Below, piece after piece: positions 22,832 through 33,823 of a DNA stretch of 64,000 nucleotides. Source of the stretch: Collybia mongolica (taxonomy: Eukaryota > Basidiomycota > Agaricomycetes > Agaricales > Clitocybaceae); NCBI GenBank assembly GCA_013420905.1, contig JAAXNY010000009.1, forward strand, positions 3,100,001-3,164,000. The letters are read 5' to 3'. The position numbers and the translations under genes were made by a program. The notes below the pieces were generated by a model. That model saw only the letters and a list, made by a program, of their open reading frames with translations. It had not been told where the DNA came from and did not search any database. The stretch's first letter is position 1. Each line of letters opens with the position of its first letter.

Positions 22832-25800
22832 TAATTGGGCGCCAGAATAAGTCCGTGAAACAGCAAACCGCAGCGAAGATCAACAACGGTATTGACCACA
22901 GACAGTCTCCCACACGAGGATTACAAGTCGTTTGATGCGACCTGTCATCCCACCACGAAAGCATCATCGTCAAACAGCAACTAGGTTCATGAACACCGAC
23001 TTCGCTGAACTCTTGCAAAACTTGTCCCTCAGGAAAGACGCATGTTTGTTCCTTGACCACACTCAGTATGTTTCGTGTCTTGACGGAAATGTACCAGGCA
23101 ACAAAAAGTTTCCATACGTCAAGTGACATTGCCATCTACTTCAAGGGCGTATGGCACCACACGGGGACACACGATTGGATTAACCCTGCATGAAAGAACG
23201 GTAAACAACGGCACAACTACTAGAAAAGGAATCGGAAGATAGGGAGGGGCAAGGCTGGAGGTAACCAAAAATCGAGGTCTATCTCGAGCCCACATAAATG
23301 ACCCCAAGGAGAGGCTCTTTGCACAACGAGTAAATACACAGCACCTCCTTGCCGTATTACGAGTCGCAGAACTCTGGCAGGCGCGTCCCCTGGCCGCGCA
23401 ACATGGGCAATGGCGTTGGCGTTGCGCTTGGACCACGCGTGACACATATCACGGGATGTGACATTGTCACGTCTATAGAGCTCGCGACTGGTGAGTCAAC
23501 TCTCCATCGATTGAATGGAAAGCTCCATCTCATAATGAACACTTGTAGAATGCCCGTGTGACCAGCAAGTTCTGTATGACCCCTCAAGAGGAACAATGTA
23601 TCAAGAACATCACGCCCAGTACGCCAATATGTCAATTTCAAGTTCTCCTCAAGAGCCCAAGAAATGCGTCGACGCGAAGCGGGTCTCTGAAGCATCTGCA
23701 GCTATGACCATACTCCACAGAGAAAAGAATCCGGCATTCTGAAAAACCTTGAAAAGAAGGAAACTCACCTCAAACAGCCAATGTCTTCCGAATGAGATGT
23801 GGCAGCCAAAACCTGGGGACCGTGTGAGGGACGTAGTGGTGCTCAACGCCAGCGAAGACCTGCGTAGAACATCGAGGATACAAGAAACCTCTACGCGGAC
23901 ACTCCAACTGAATTTTTATAGCGGCTTGGAACTAAGCTGCTTCTGAGCACTAAGCCCTCCCGCCCTCGATCCCCCTCTACCCTGTAGGTGATTTTTCTTG
24001 TTGAATATTCATGATATTGTATGTTGCGCAAATGTTCATGTGTTTTGAACCATCCCCCCGGTTATGTTCTGGCGGCGCGAAGCCTAGTGCAAGACCCAAG
24101 ATGGTGGTTGATACAGAAGAGTGAAGCACGTTGCAAATCAAGAAGAGTCAAGAATGGCCCTCGCGCCAGTGTGTGCTAGGAAGGCAAACAGTCAATGAAA
24201 CTCGACACTCTTCAACATGCAAATTCAAGAAATTAGCAAATCTATGTGAGCTGCCGTTGTTTGTGTGAGTCGAGGGCATCGGTGGATGTGGTTGACACTC
24301 AAGCGCTTGAAACAATGAAGTCAGTTTGCAAATTCCGAATTTCAAAGTCCTTCAATCCGGTTTGTAGGCTCCATTTTTTTTTTCTGGTAGCTCTCGGCTC
24401 TCTGGGAATCCCAATCTTCTGCAATAATTTCCAAGCAGCCGTCAAGCTCCTCATTCCGAGTCACCGTCAGAAAGAGACCCATCAAGAGCTGCAATATATT
24501 TCGAACTATCTCCACCCACGACATAACCTGCTGCGACACTAGACAGGATCTTGGTAGTCGTCTCGCGGTTGTGGATTTCCTAGTTTTCTGAGTAGCAAAT
24601 CGCAACAACGCCGTTGGGTAGTGCGCGGAGACTGGGAAGAGAATGTCAAGGTTACCAGCCACAAAATCGTAGTGGTCTTCATTTTTTGTCCGTTAGTATT
24701 CTTAATTTCACTCATCGCTTCTAAAAAGCTGAAGGGCAAACTTGAACACTCTAATTTATTGCTCAAAGCTTACAGAACGCGGATCATCCAAGCAGCAGTA
24801 TCTTACAGCCTTCAACCCACTTAATAAATGCTTTCTCAAAATATCCCAATATCCCAGAGCGATCCCGCACACGAAGGCTCACCATTATAGGCATGTTACG
24901 TTCTGCGGCTCAATCGCAACATATCACATTCTTTGGATACCAAAGATCAAAGGAAGTCCCCGTTGCAATATTATACTATCAATAATACACAACATTGTTC
25001 ACCAACGCTCGTTGGATATGTTCGTGTTTACAACCCTGCCCTTTACCCAACTTCATACCCCTTTGTAGCCCTATTGTTGCTAGGTTGTTTGCGGCTCCCT
25101 CCATACCTGAGGCCCGATTTCAGGCAGGGTCCCCCTATGTTTCCCCGAAACAGACCTTACATGCCGTCATTGCAGATTTGAACACCGAATCTACCGCATT
25201 CCCTCTGGTAGTGCCGTCTTCAACCCATGTACGGTAACAAGGGGCCAGCTTCCATACTTGGATGTGTCGCTCACCCCTAACATTGTCCAACTTCTAACTT
25301 ACAGGGGTACCCAGTAACAAACCTTCCCCAATATCAGAACGACATCCGAGATACTCCAAACTCCAAACATAGGGCATCAGCCCATCATCGACCACAATCA
25401 GATCAATCACCACATCTAATCTATGGCCGCACTCTAATCAATCTCGATGATGGTTAAGCGTTGGAAAATCATTTGATAGCTTCAGGTACCCATTATCGTG
25501 ACAAACACCATGTCTTGAAATACTAAGAATCAAGTTGGGGAACAGGCTATCTAGTGTAAAACGGCCTTTAAAAGGCCTCTTTATCTTGATATTATCCTTT
25601 TAGTCATCACCGCCGCAAGATAATCCTTCCACTTCGCCAATCATGTATTGGATTTGGCAAGGTCTGGCTAGTTCACGTTGGCTGCCACAGCCAAAGCGAC
25701 CATCATGCTAGAATGTGTCGAATTCGCCAAACTTTATCTGCAAGATCGAGGTCCCGACCCCCTCAACATCGAAAATGCTCGTCGTGCTTGTCAAAGTATT

Positions 25801-26230
25801 CACTCAACCAAGCATGCCTTTCTACATTGATGACATCGCACACGCTTGAATGTTCTTCAGGCACTAATTCTTCACCAGCGACGGACCTTCGGGGACGATA
25901 CCTTGGACCACCCTTCCAAGGCTATATCCTCGCAAAGTTACACCTGCCGTCTAGCACCACCTTTGCAACAGCAAGGACAACGTTGAAATCACCTTTATCG
26001 GCTGTTCAAGTTTTCCATCCCCGGTTAGTTGACCAATGGTGTCGAGGTCTGGTCAATCACTGCTTCTCCGAATTCTCCTGTCTGGCCATTTGTACCCTTA
26101 ACTGAACCCACCAGTGGCACCTCCATTGGCCTCCATTCGCCCTTCACCCTTCTCAAACAAATTTGTCAATCCTTCAAACCTGAACATCGTCTAGGGTTGT
26201 GAGTACTATTTTGCAGTGTCCTCAACCTGA
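22832..26230. other. Remainder of unit B: degenerate, no intact gene seen
   Basis: Equivalent of the unit A remainder. The donor-like tract (ctcacctc on the plus strand at about 23765) and a minus-strand stretch reading LEIIAEDWDSQRAES near 24400 recur. The longest frame is 141 codons (22710-23135, minus) and is not open in the other units, so it is not called as a gene. Confidence 0.35.
23458..23470. promoter_or_regulatory. Perfect 6-bp inverted repeat with 1-nt spacer, unit B
   Basis: Same gtgaca-t-tgtcac element, preceded by cacggga as in the other units. Confidence 0.4.
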
Positions 26231-26651
26231 AGAACGATAACTTCAAGCCTAAAAGCGAAAATGGATTCAGAGATGCGATGATTAGGGGAACTTGGAGTGC
26301 GAGAATGGAAATGGGAATGGGAATGTTGTGGGGTGTATTATTTGGTGACCCGAGTCGCAATTTATCATTTTCTGGAAACGTGTGTGCCTCATCTGTCAAA
26401 TTCCCGTCTGTCCAACTCTGTCTACTTCTGTCCATCTACTTCGTTCCTCGCAAACGTCAAAATAAAAAACAATACTATTAGGTTTCTAAGTATCAACTTT
26501 CTAATTCCGACCGATAGATACAAGCACTACAATAGCGCGTCAAGACTCAAATATACAATCATCAACGTTCGCGTTTTTTCGCCGTTCAAGATTAAAGCAT
26601 AAGTTCCAAAAAATTCAAGGACTCCCAGACGAAGCTTGAGGGCAGACCTCT

Positions 26652-27251
26652 TCAATCGCTCAAGTCGAGATGAGAATCCGCTCCCATGTTGTTGACTGGG
26701 TGAACTTTATGTCGATGGTAATTGCCTAGCAAAGACGAAAATAAGCGCTAAACGTCGGCCTGTAAGTCAACGTGCAAAGTTAAATCCTTTACAACACGTA
26801 CGCATAACCACCGCGAACGCTTCGGTTGCCCCCTGGCTTGGGCTGCCTCACGTTCTTGGTCTTTTTCATTTGCCCGGTTTAAACCAGACTCTGGTTGCGT
26901 AGGCTTTGCATCAATTATTTCAATCTCTTCATCTTCGAAAATATCAGGCTGGACTGTGAATAAGAATACGAAAATCCTAAACGCAAGATGTGTGTTAACG
27001 TACCAGGAGAAAACTCTGGTCATATTCGATGCTCTCTCGCCCTCGAAGATCTGTCGTCTTCTGTAAGAATGGAATCATCAGGTAAGTGGTAATTGAGTAC
27101 ATTGAATCCATACCATCGAATCTGGAACTGATTCTCTGTAATAAGGCCCGTAGTTTTCGACGCGGGTTTGTCGGTAGTAGTCCGGGAGAGAAAATGAATC
27201 ACGCCTGGAAGAGAGAACCAGGGTGAAGGAAGGAAGGGTTCTGCGGGGCAT
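26652..27251 (-). CDS. Copy C of the unrecognised ~145-aa protein family
   Basis: Four exons: 27114-27251, 27004-27060, 26802-26948 and 26652-26747, giving 145 aa. Intron 2 (26949-27003) starts GTACGT, a conventional donor at the site where A and B have GC. This defines the correct splice for the other two. Exon 1 is nearly identical to copy A (MPRRTLPSFTLVLSSRRD). Exon 3 keeps PDIFEDEEIEIIDAK and QARGQPKR. Exon 4 is the most diverged (RLFSSLLGNYHRHKVHPV) but open. Confidence 0.68.
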
Positions 27252-27369
27252 ATTTTGTAATTTAAAGAGTGTAGTGTAGCCGTCCTTCGATGAAAAATAC
27301 GGAAAGTGAAGGGAAAGGGAGTGTTTTGGAAGGTAGGAGAGGGGGAAAAAAAAAGAGGTTTAGGATGAA

Positions 27370-27510
27370 AGGTCCCCGCACCCTTTTAAGTCCTATTGAA
27401 GTCCCAAACACGCGGCGGCGCGAGCTATCCAATAAACACAAACGAGCCCTAGATCGTGCGACGTCCACCCGATTAGGGTATCCATGTGGAGACTTCTGAG
27501 GGCTTAGTCC
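27370..27510 (-). promoter_or_regulatory. Conserved promoter block of unit C gene
   Basis: Same block as in units A and B: cccttttaagtcct, aagtcccaaacacgcggcgg, atccaataaacacaaacga and gggtatccatgtggagac, upstream of the copy C ATG. Confidence 0.55.
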
Positions 27511-30500
27511 GAACTAAATTGACCACATAAAACTTCCGTAAAACGGCGAACTGCAGCAAAAACGGTGCCGAACGCAGATATTCACCCACCCAAAGATGAT
27601 CACGGATTTTTTGACGGGTGATGTTTGATGCATTCTGTTGTTCCACCACAAAAGCACCACAGACGAACGACCAATGTCTTCATGAACATCAACGTCGCCG
27701 ATTTCTCGCAAGTATGTCCCTCACAAGACGGACCCATTCGTCCGTCGGCCACGCTCTATTGCCCCCGTTTCCCGACAGGCCATTTCCCAGATAGCACACG
27801 GTCGACATATACCAGATGCCATGATCTGCAGACCACTTCTGCATGTATGGTACCACCCAAGGGCACATGGGTTGAGTCAAACCTGTACCTAAATATGAAG
27901 GACTGTAAACCACGGCACAACATTCGAAGAGGACCGAGAATGTAGGAAACAGGAAGACCGTGACGGAGACAACAACGAATTCGAAGTTCTGTCTGCAGAA
28001 ACGGCCTTGAGGAAAGATTTCTCGAGCAACCGAGCGATCACACAGCCTCCATCCTCCAAACTACAAGTTATAGCCTCAAAAGACGCATCCCAATACCCAT
28101 AACACAGGCAACGGCACTGACGCAGCGCTCGGACCATTGTGACCAAGGTCACGGGATGTGACATTGTCACGCCCACAAAGCTCGCGATAAAGTGAGTCAA
28201 GTCTCCATCAATTGAAAGAAGAGCCCCATCTCCTAACGAATGATTGCAGAATGCCCGTGTGATCAGCAAATCGTGTATGATCCCCCAAGAGGAATATTGT
28301 GTTAAGGACATCAAGCCCAGCACGTCAAGATGTCAGAGTCTGCATCAAGTTCTCCTCAAGAGCCCAGGAATGCGTGAACGTGAAGCGCTGCCTCTGAAGC
28401 ATCAGCGGCTATGACCCAACCCCACCAGAGAAATGAAATCCAACATCCCAAAAATGCCTGAACAAAAGGGAAAAAAAACTCACCTCAAGCGGCGAATACG
28501 CCCAAATGAGTTGCGTGCAACCAGAAATCCAGGCCTGAGGTGCAGCGGCGCTCAACGCCAGTGAAGAATTGCATCGTATTAACACCATGGGTGCGAGGAA
28601 CCTCTGCGCTGATGCTCCGGTTGAATTATTTCCAGCGGCTGGGAACTAAGTTGCTTCTGAGCACTGAGTCCTCCGCCCTCGGTCCCCCTTGCCCCCCTAG
28701 GTGAATTTATCTCGTTTGATATTCATGATATTGTATGTTGCGCGAATGTCGATATGCTTTGAACCATTCCAACGATGACTTTCTGGCGATGCGAGGCCTG
28801 ATGCAAGACCCAGGATGGCGTTCATCCAGAAGAGTGAAATATATCGCAAATCAAGAGGAAGAGTCAAGACTGGCCCCAGCATCAGTTTGTGCCGGAACAA
28901 GATGGCGTTCGAGAAGAATCGACACTCTTTAACGTTTAGGTTCCAGAAATAAGTTAATCCCTGTGAGCCGCCGCTGTGAGTGAGTCGAGGTCATTATGGT
29001 TGCGATCAAGCGTTGGAACAAATGAAGCGAGTTTGCAAAATGCAAATTTCAAAGTCCTTCAACCGATTCGCGGGCCTCATGATTTTTTTCTGGTGGCTCA
29101 GCCCCCTATTGTCCTTCCTAAAGGCCCCCCAACCTTCCACCATAATACTCAAGCAGCGTCGAGCCGTTCCCCATCGAGGCCACCATCAGAAATTTAGCCG
29201 TCAAGAGCCACAAATTATTCTACGAATTATATACGCGTGAACAAGAACTCCATGGTATGGTCGCCGTGCCTCCTCGACATATATCTTAAGACCATTTCTC
29301 CGGTCATGAATATACAAGCCCATGGGTAGTAAGTTATGGGACAATTCGTTATTATTCTATGTGGAGTGAGGCTGTGGAGATTTGGGAATAAGAACGTTAA
29401 GTCGTAAGAATTGTAAGTGTGTTCGTTTTCCTCATCAATATTTTTAGTATTTGTTTTCTTACTACTTAGAAATCTCCTGGATGATCAAGAACGCTTTCAT
29501 TCATCGCTCAGAGCTTCACAGAAACCCGGATCGCGTACGGAGCAATGTCCCATAATTGTCGCCTGGTTAATGACTTTTCAAAATATCGCGATGTCAGCAA
29601 TCCTGCGCGCAAAGAGCTCTATCACAAGCATATTATCCTTCATGTTCCAAAACCTCATTCGACATCCTGTCAAATAAGAAGGCCGAAAGAAAGTTCCTCT
29701 GTGATAACAAAGCACCTGAGACGATAAATTATTACTGGCGTCACCCACCGTATCCTTCATCCAACGTCACCACAGCTCTCTACTCTGGACAGACCAGACG
29801 CAAACGTGGAGATTAGCAGTCCACTGTTGCAAGCCTGTTAGGAAGGCCCCGCGTATCCACACCCGAGGCTCCCGCTGCTCAGTATCGAGCAAGGTCCTCC
29901 CACGCTTCGATGAAACAGATCCTCTTATGAGACATTGTCGCAAACTCGACTTTGAGCTTACCACATCCCTAGTCCAAACACTACCAGACTAGGCCTAGGG
30001 CTAGCCCCTATGCTCGAGAATATAGCAGCCAACCCCCTAAGGCCATACCATCAACCATCCTTGAACTTTCAAACGCGGTTAGGAATGATTTTCGAGCGGT
30101 GGGATCGAGGATACTCTTGCAGCATGGGAGTTGATCATTCATTCCATTCAGCATCTCGCCATGACGATAATGGACGTTGGACAAAGAAACAAACCTAACT
30201 CAGCCATTGGCGAATTCCCCCCAGTGTCAGAATGACCGTACCCGGCTCCAGCGATAGCTATTCTGTGACCTAGGATCGATACCCAAGCCCAGTAATACCT
30301 ATCAAACGAAATAAGCCTCGGTCCATTACCGTCCATCCATTAGACCCCCAATCTAATCAATAACTGCATCTAATCAGCCCCAAACCGCGTTCTAATCAAT
30401 CTGATGATCACCAAGTCAATCGGATTGATCCTTTTCCAACCAGGATCAAAGGCTCTGTGGTCGTAACATCGTCTCCTACAACAATCACCTTCTCGACCAC

Positions 30501-30960
30501 ATACTTGGCCAATAGTGCATAAGCTTTGCCGAGGTCGGACTTCTTACCACAAACAGAGTATGGACATCATCCCAGAGCGGTTTGAACATAACCAACTTAA
30601 CGTTTAAGCCCTGGGACCGGTTGATCTCAATCCCCCTTGTTGATTATCCATCAGAAACGGCTTTTGGGGGCAATAGTGGTCCATATTTTCACCGCTGCAC
30701 CAGACTCGGCGAAAAACAGAACATCCTTTCTTGCCCCTTTCCCAATGACCATTACAAAACTCTACTTTTCTACTTCCGGTTTCCTCGTCGCTTTTTCGGC
30801 TGTAGGTACCAGTTCAAAAAGTTATATTTTGTGTCTCCTCATCACCGGCGAACTCACTCTTTACACCAACAAATATGTTCGGTTCAAATATGTTCAAACA
30901 ACGGTTTATGGAGCCGAGATCGAAACAAGGATGCTACGGAAAATGTGTCCTTTATCACGT
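27511..30960. other. Remainder of unit C: degenerate, no intact gene seen
   Basis: Most decayed of the three. The donor-like ctcacctc recurs at about 28480, but the minus-strand exon before it is closed by a stop, and the LEIIAE stretch is lost. A plus-strand frame at 30582-30980 (132 codons) has no counterpart in A or B and is not called. Confidence 0.35.
28158..28170. promoter_or_regulatory. Perfect 6-bp inverted repeat with 1-nt spacer, unit C
   Basis: Same gtgaca-t-tgtcac element, preceded by cacggga. The core is unchanged although the right flank (gcccac) differs. Confidence 0.4.
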
Positions 30961-31313
30961 CCTTTAGCTTGCGACTTTAATAGGGTTTCGCACCTAGTCT
31001 GAATTTTTAGGATACGGTACTAAGGCAAGTCTCATGTATGTCTGATGCAATGTGAATATAAAGGCAACACGTTTTACTTTACATTTACTCGCCGAGCAAG
31101 CGGATGGGATCGAACATGCCACTGAAACACGAAATTGCCACCAAAACAGACGGCTCGATCGCAAGTAGATGATAGTCGCGTTGATTCAAATTGTATAAGC
31201 AATAAGAGATTTTAATACTATACATGGGTAGCGATTTGTAAGAAAACAGGTGGAGGGGAAAGGGAAAGTGTGTATTGTACATTCATCAAGAAAATGAAGA
31301 AATAAATTGAACT

Positions 31314-31579
31314 TCACTCGGAAGTCGGAACGTTACCAATGTGTACTTCGAAGGAATAGTAATGGTCCTTGTTACCACTCAAGGCAGGAGTCATTCCCCT
31401 AAGAGGGATCTCAGGTTGCGAGCCGGATGCTGGAATCTTGACCTCGATTGTCCTACGCCCTGAATCATCCCAGCCTGCATTCTTGTAATAATCATACAAC
31501 GATGATGCGCTGTTACGATTGCCCAAGTTGGATTCATTGTCAAGTGCCCCCCAGCGAACTTTATACTTGACATAGGCGA
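31314..31579 (-). pseudogene. Last-exon fragment of a paralogue of the 32-33.4 kb membrane protein gene
   Basis: This leftward stretch opens directly after an acceptor (ttcttctcag) and reads 88 codons to a stop. It lines up with the last exon of the rightward gene at 31968-33383: YVKYKVRWGALDNESNLG here against YLKYIVHWRADNELNLG there, and both close with a ...YSFEVHIGN / YTLDVHIDA segment. The incoming intron phase is also the same (one carried base). No match to the upstream exons is visible before it, so it looks like a 5'-truncated inverted copy. It may still be transcribed. Confidence 0.55.
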
Positions 31580-31967
31580 CTGAGAAGAACGTCAAGACAC
31601 TACATGCCCACGACGCAGCTGTGAACCTGCGTCATGTATGATGCATTCCCATACCCGCAATATGAACCATCTTTCTCACAATGCACAGGTTCGTTGTTTT
31701 TTTTCAACTTTAGTGGTACTCAACCCAATCTCCAGATCGAGTGCGTGGGCAGTCTAAGGTCCCAAGGACGCCATTGCTGAGGTAGTATGAGTCCAATTTC
31801 TTTCCAGATCGGCGTTGACACGCCTTTGTCATTGGAGTCTTGTTTCTCGCGCACTGTCGCTCCATTCCGGATGCCTTTCTCGCGCAACTATAAGTTGGTA
31901 TCCGATTACAAACGAAAACAAACGTCTCTTACGACATAATAATAACATCCCCCATATCCTGCCTACC

Positions 31968-33383
31968 ATGTTCGTTCTTCCTGATATCATCAAGGACAAC
32001 TTTTCTGGGTCCGGTATACATCATGTCACTGGACCTTGATATTTACTTACCCATCTGCTCCTCAGCAGAATTAACTGGCACTCAACGTGAGGGCCACTAC
32101 TGGCTCTTCCCGTCCGAGATCAAGTGGGCCATTTTAGGTCAGGATGTCGCCAAAGTTCGCGAGGCGAAGCAGAAGCACGCGGACGACCTTAAGGCCAATC
32201 TCAACCTACTAAAAACGAAGCAGAAGGATGCGTTCAAGACCATGGTTAATCCGTCCACCAAACAAGAGTACCGGCTTTGCGAAACCGACACGGGCATCAT
32301 GTGGACCTACCCTGTCGATGTGCAGCACGCAAATAATAAGTATAAAGCGACCGTGGCTGTTGGCTCATTCTCGAAGAACGCCAATATCATTGGTATCTCC
32401 ACTACTGTAATTGGCTGGATCCCAGCCAACATTGCCGCTGCTGTCGTCAGTGGCGTAGCCGCGGAAGCCGTCGCCGCGTTCGTCGCGTAGAGGCTTGCTG
32501 GTGTGGCATTTCCAGCGGCCTTGGCATTTGTAGAAGCCCTTGTCATCTCGGCATTGGAGGCTGTTGGGATTGCGGTTGGGGGACTGGTGGTCTCAATCGC
32601 CTCTTTTGTTACAGGTTTGATCGCCTTTGTTGTCGTTGGCCTCTTGGTCTTCTACATTATATCTCTCCTCAAGAAGAAGTTCGGGTTAGAAGTGAATATC
32701 TACAACTGGAGTAGGACAGAGGAGTGGATTGTTACCGAGTGGTATGGCGATAACGCAGACATACAAGACGCTGCGTCGGCATCAGAACCATTCAAGAAGG
32801 CAGAACTGCCTCTTATCACGGGTAATGCCGTATTCTTTATAGATCGCCCTGCTATTTCTGATGACAGTAAACCTTCTCCAGGTGAGATCGTCATGCCTGA
32901 CGGGACCACTACAACGTCTCCAGACTTGATGACCTCTTATGCGTCGTACACTGTCACTAATCGTTCGCAGCCCTTCTCAGGATCGATGTTTCGTGTACTG
33001 ATATATTTCTAAAGATAACACCTGGCTCGAAGGGGTTGGAATCGGCTTGAAAGTTGTATCCAAGACGGAACCCTCTCGAGGCAAGTTCGCCATCATAGTT
33101 TTACTGTATCAACTTCTCATCTTTTTTTGAAGCCCTATACCTGAAATACATCGTTCACTGGAGGGCGGATAATGAGTTAAACCTTGGATACACTGCTTAT
33201 TCACTCTCCAACTTTTATAAAGGCGATTGGGCCAGGGCCGGGACCATGTCCATGCAAATCGAGGTCCCTGGTAGGGGCGGATTCCCTACCATTCCGGTAA
33301 TTGCACTCACGCCCTCACTCGGCGGCGAAACTAGCCACATGTACACATTAGACGTCCATATTGATGCTTCTACTAGTAAGTAG
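31968..33383 (+). CDS. Unrecognised membrane protein with C-terminal beta-rich domain
   Basis: The family is not recognised. Exons that fit are 31968-32013, 32066-32962, 33015-33080 and 33133-33383. Exon 2 contains an in-frame TAG at 32488-32490. It vanishes if 32446-32490 (45 nt, GTCAGT...CGTAG) is spliced as an intron, giving 404 aa; otherwise the gene is interrupted. The intron 33081-33132 begins GCAAGT, the consensus for GC-AG introns. The N-terminal ~110 aa are soluble and Lys-rich (KQKHADDLKANLNLLKTKQK). A strongly hydrophobic Ala/Val/Ile-rich region follows from about residue 127 to 200, enough for two or three helices, ending in a basic LLKKKFG. The C-terminal ~200 aa are Thr/Ser-rich and beta-like. 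It could be a membrane-inserting or organelle protein; no activity is assigned. Confidence 0.58.
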
Positions 33384-33823
33384 TGGTCATAAGATTATAA
33401 GAGCGGGAGGAAGATTACGGATTGTACCAGTAAGTAGCACGGAGTTAATCGCGTATATGTGTTTCGAGTAAGTAGGCTCCTATGGACTGTATGTGTCGGA
33501 ATACGCTTGTATTATAACTAGGTTCCGTATGCTATGTTCTGGTGTTCATATTAGAATAATATTCAGTCATGCTTGTATGGGTTTGTTGGCATTCCAGTGT
33601 CACACCCGTAGGATCTGGCTGGTGTAGGATCGAAGAAAAGACATCAAGATACGAAGCACTTCTTTCACATTTACCACTCGTACAGACCAACACCCACGTT
33701 CCAAAACCATAGTATCGATCTCTCATCCAGTCTATAACAGCATTCCCATTACAGTACCACTGGATCTACTCTGTATATCAATACATTCGGCCTCCAAAAG
33801 ACAACAAGGGAGTCTCCCACTCA
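33384..33823. other. Short convergent intergenic region
   Basis: Holds the 3' ends of the membrane-protein gene and the WD40-type gene. No gene is seen. Confidence 0.5.

Larger units (their letters stand above)
21640..26230. repeat. Unit B of the tandem triplicated segment
   Basis: Second copy. The landmarks of unit A recur: gatacaagcactgcaaagagtgc near 21831, the gene at 21953-22560, the promoter block at 22686-22830, the inverted repeat at 23458-23470, and gaatttcaaagtccttcaa near 24340. The left junction is marked by short tandem repeats: a 7-nt cgacgcc motif about four times near 21449-21476, and gggcact copies near 21648-21662. Confidence 0.8.
26280..30960. repeat. Unit C of the tandem triplicated segment
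   Basis: Third copy. Its head (tttggtgacccgagtcgcaa near 26340 and cttcgttcctcgcaaacgt near 26440) matches unit A more closely than unit B. It carries its own gene at 26652-27251, promoter block, inverted repeat at 28158-28170, and gaatttc/aaatttc-type tract near 29043. The left junction again has short tandem repeats (gaaatgggaatgggaatg near 26308). Confidence 0.8.

Noticed and set aside
22710..23135. Leftward 141-codon frame in unit B
   Set aside because: Not open in units A or C, so it is not a conserved gene of the repeat.
16500..30960. Triplicated unit as a transposable element
   Set aside because: No terminal repeats, target duplications, transposase, helicase or reverse transcriptase seen; order and orientation fit tandem duplication.
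30582..30980. Rightward 132-codon frame in unit C
   Set aside because: No counterpart in units A and B and no motif.
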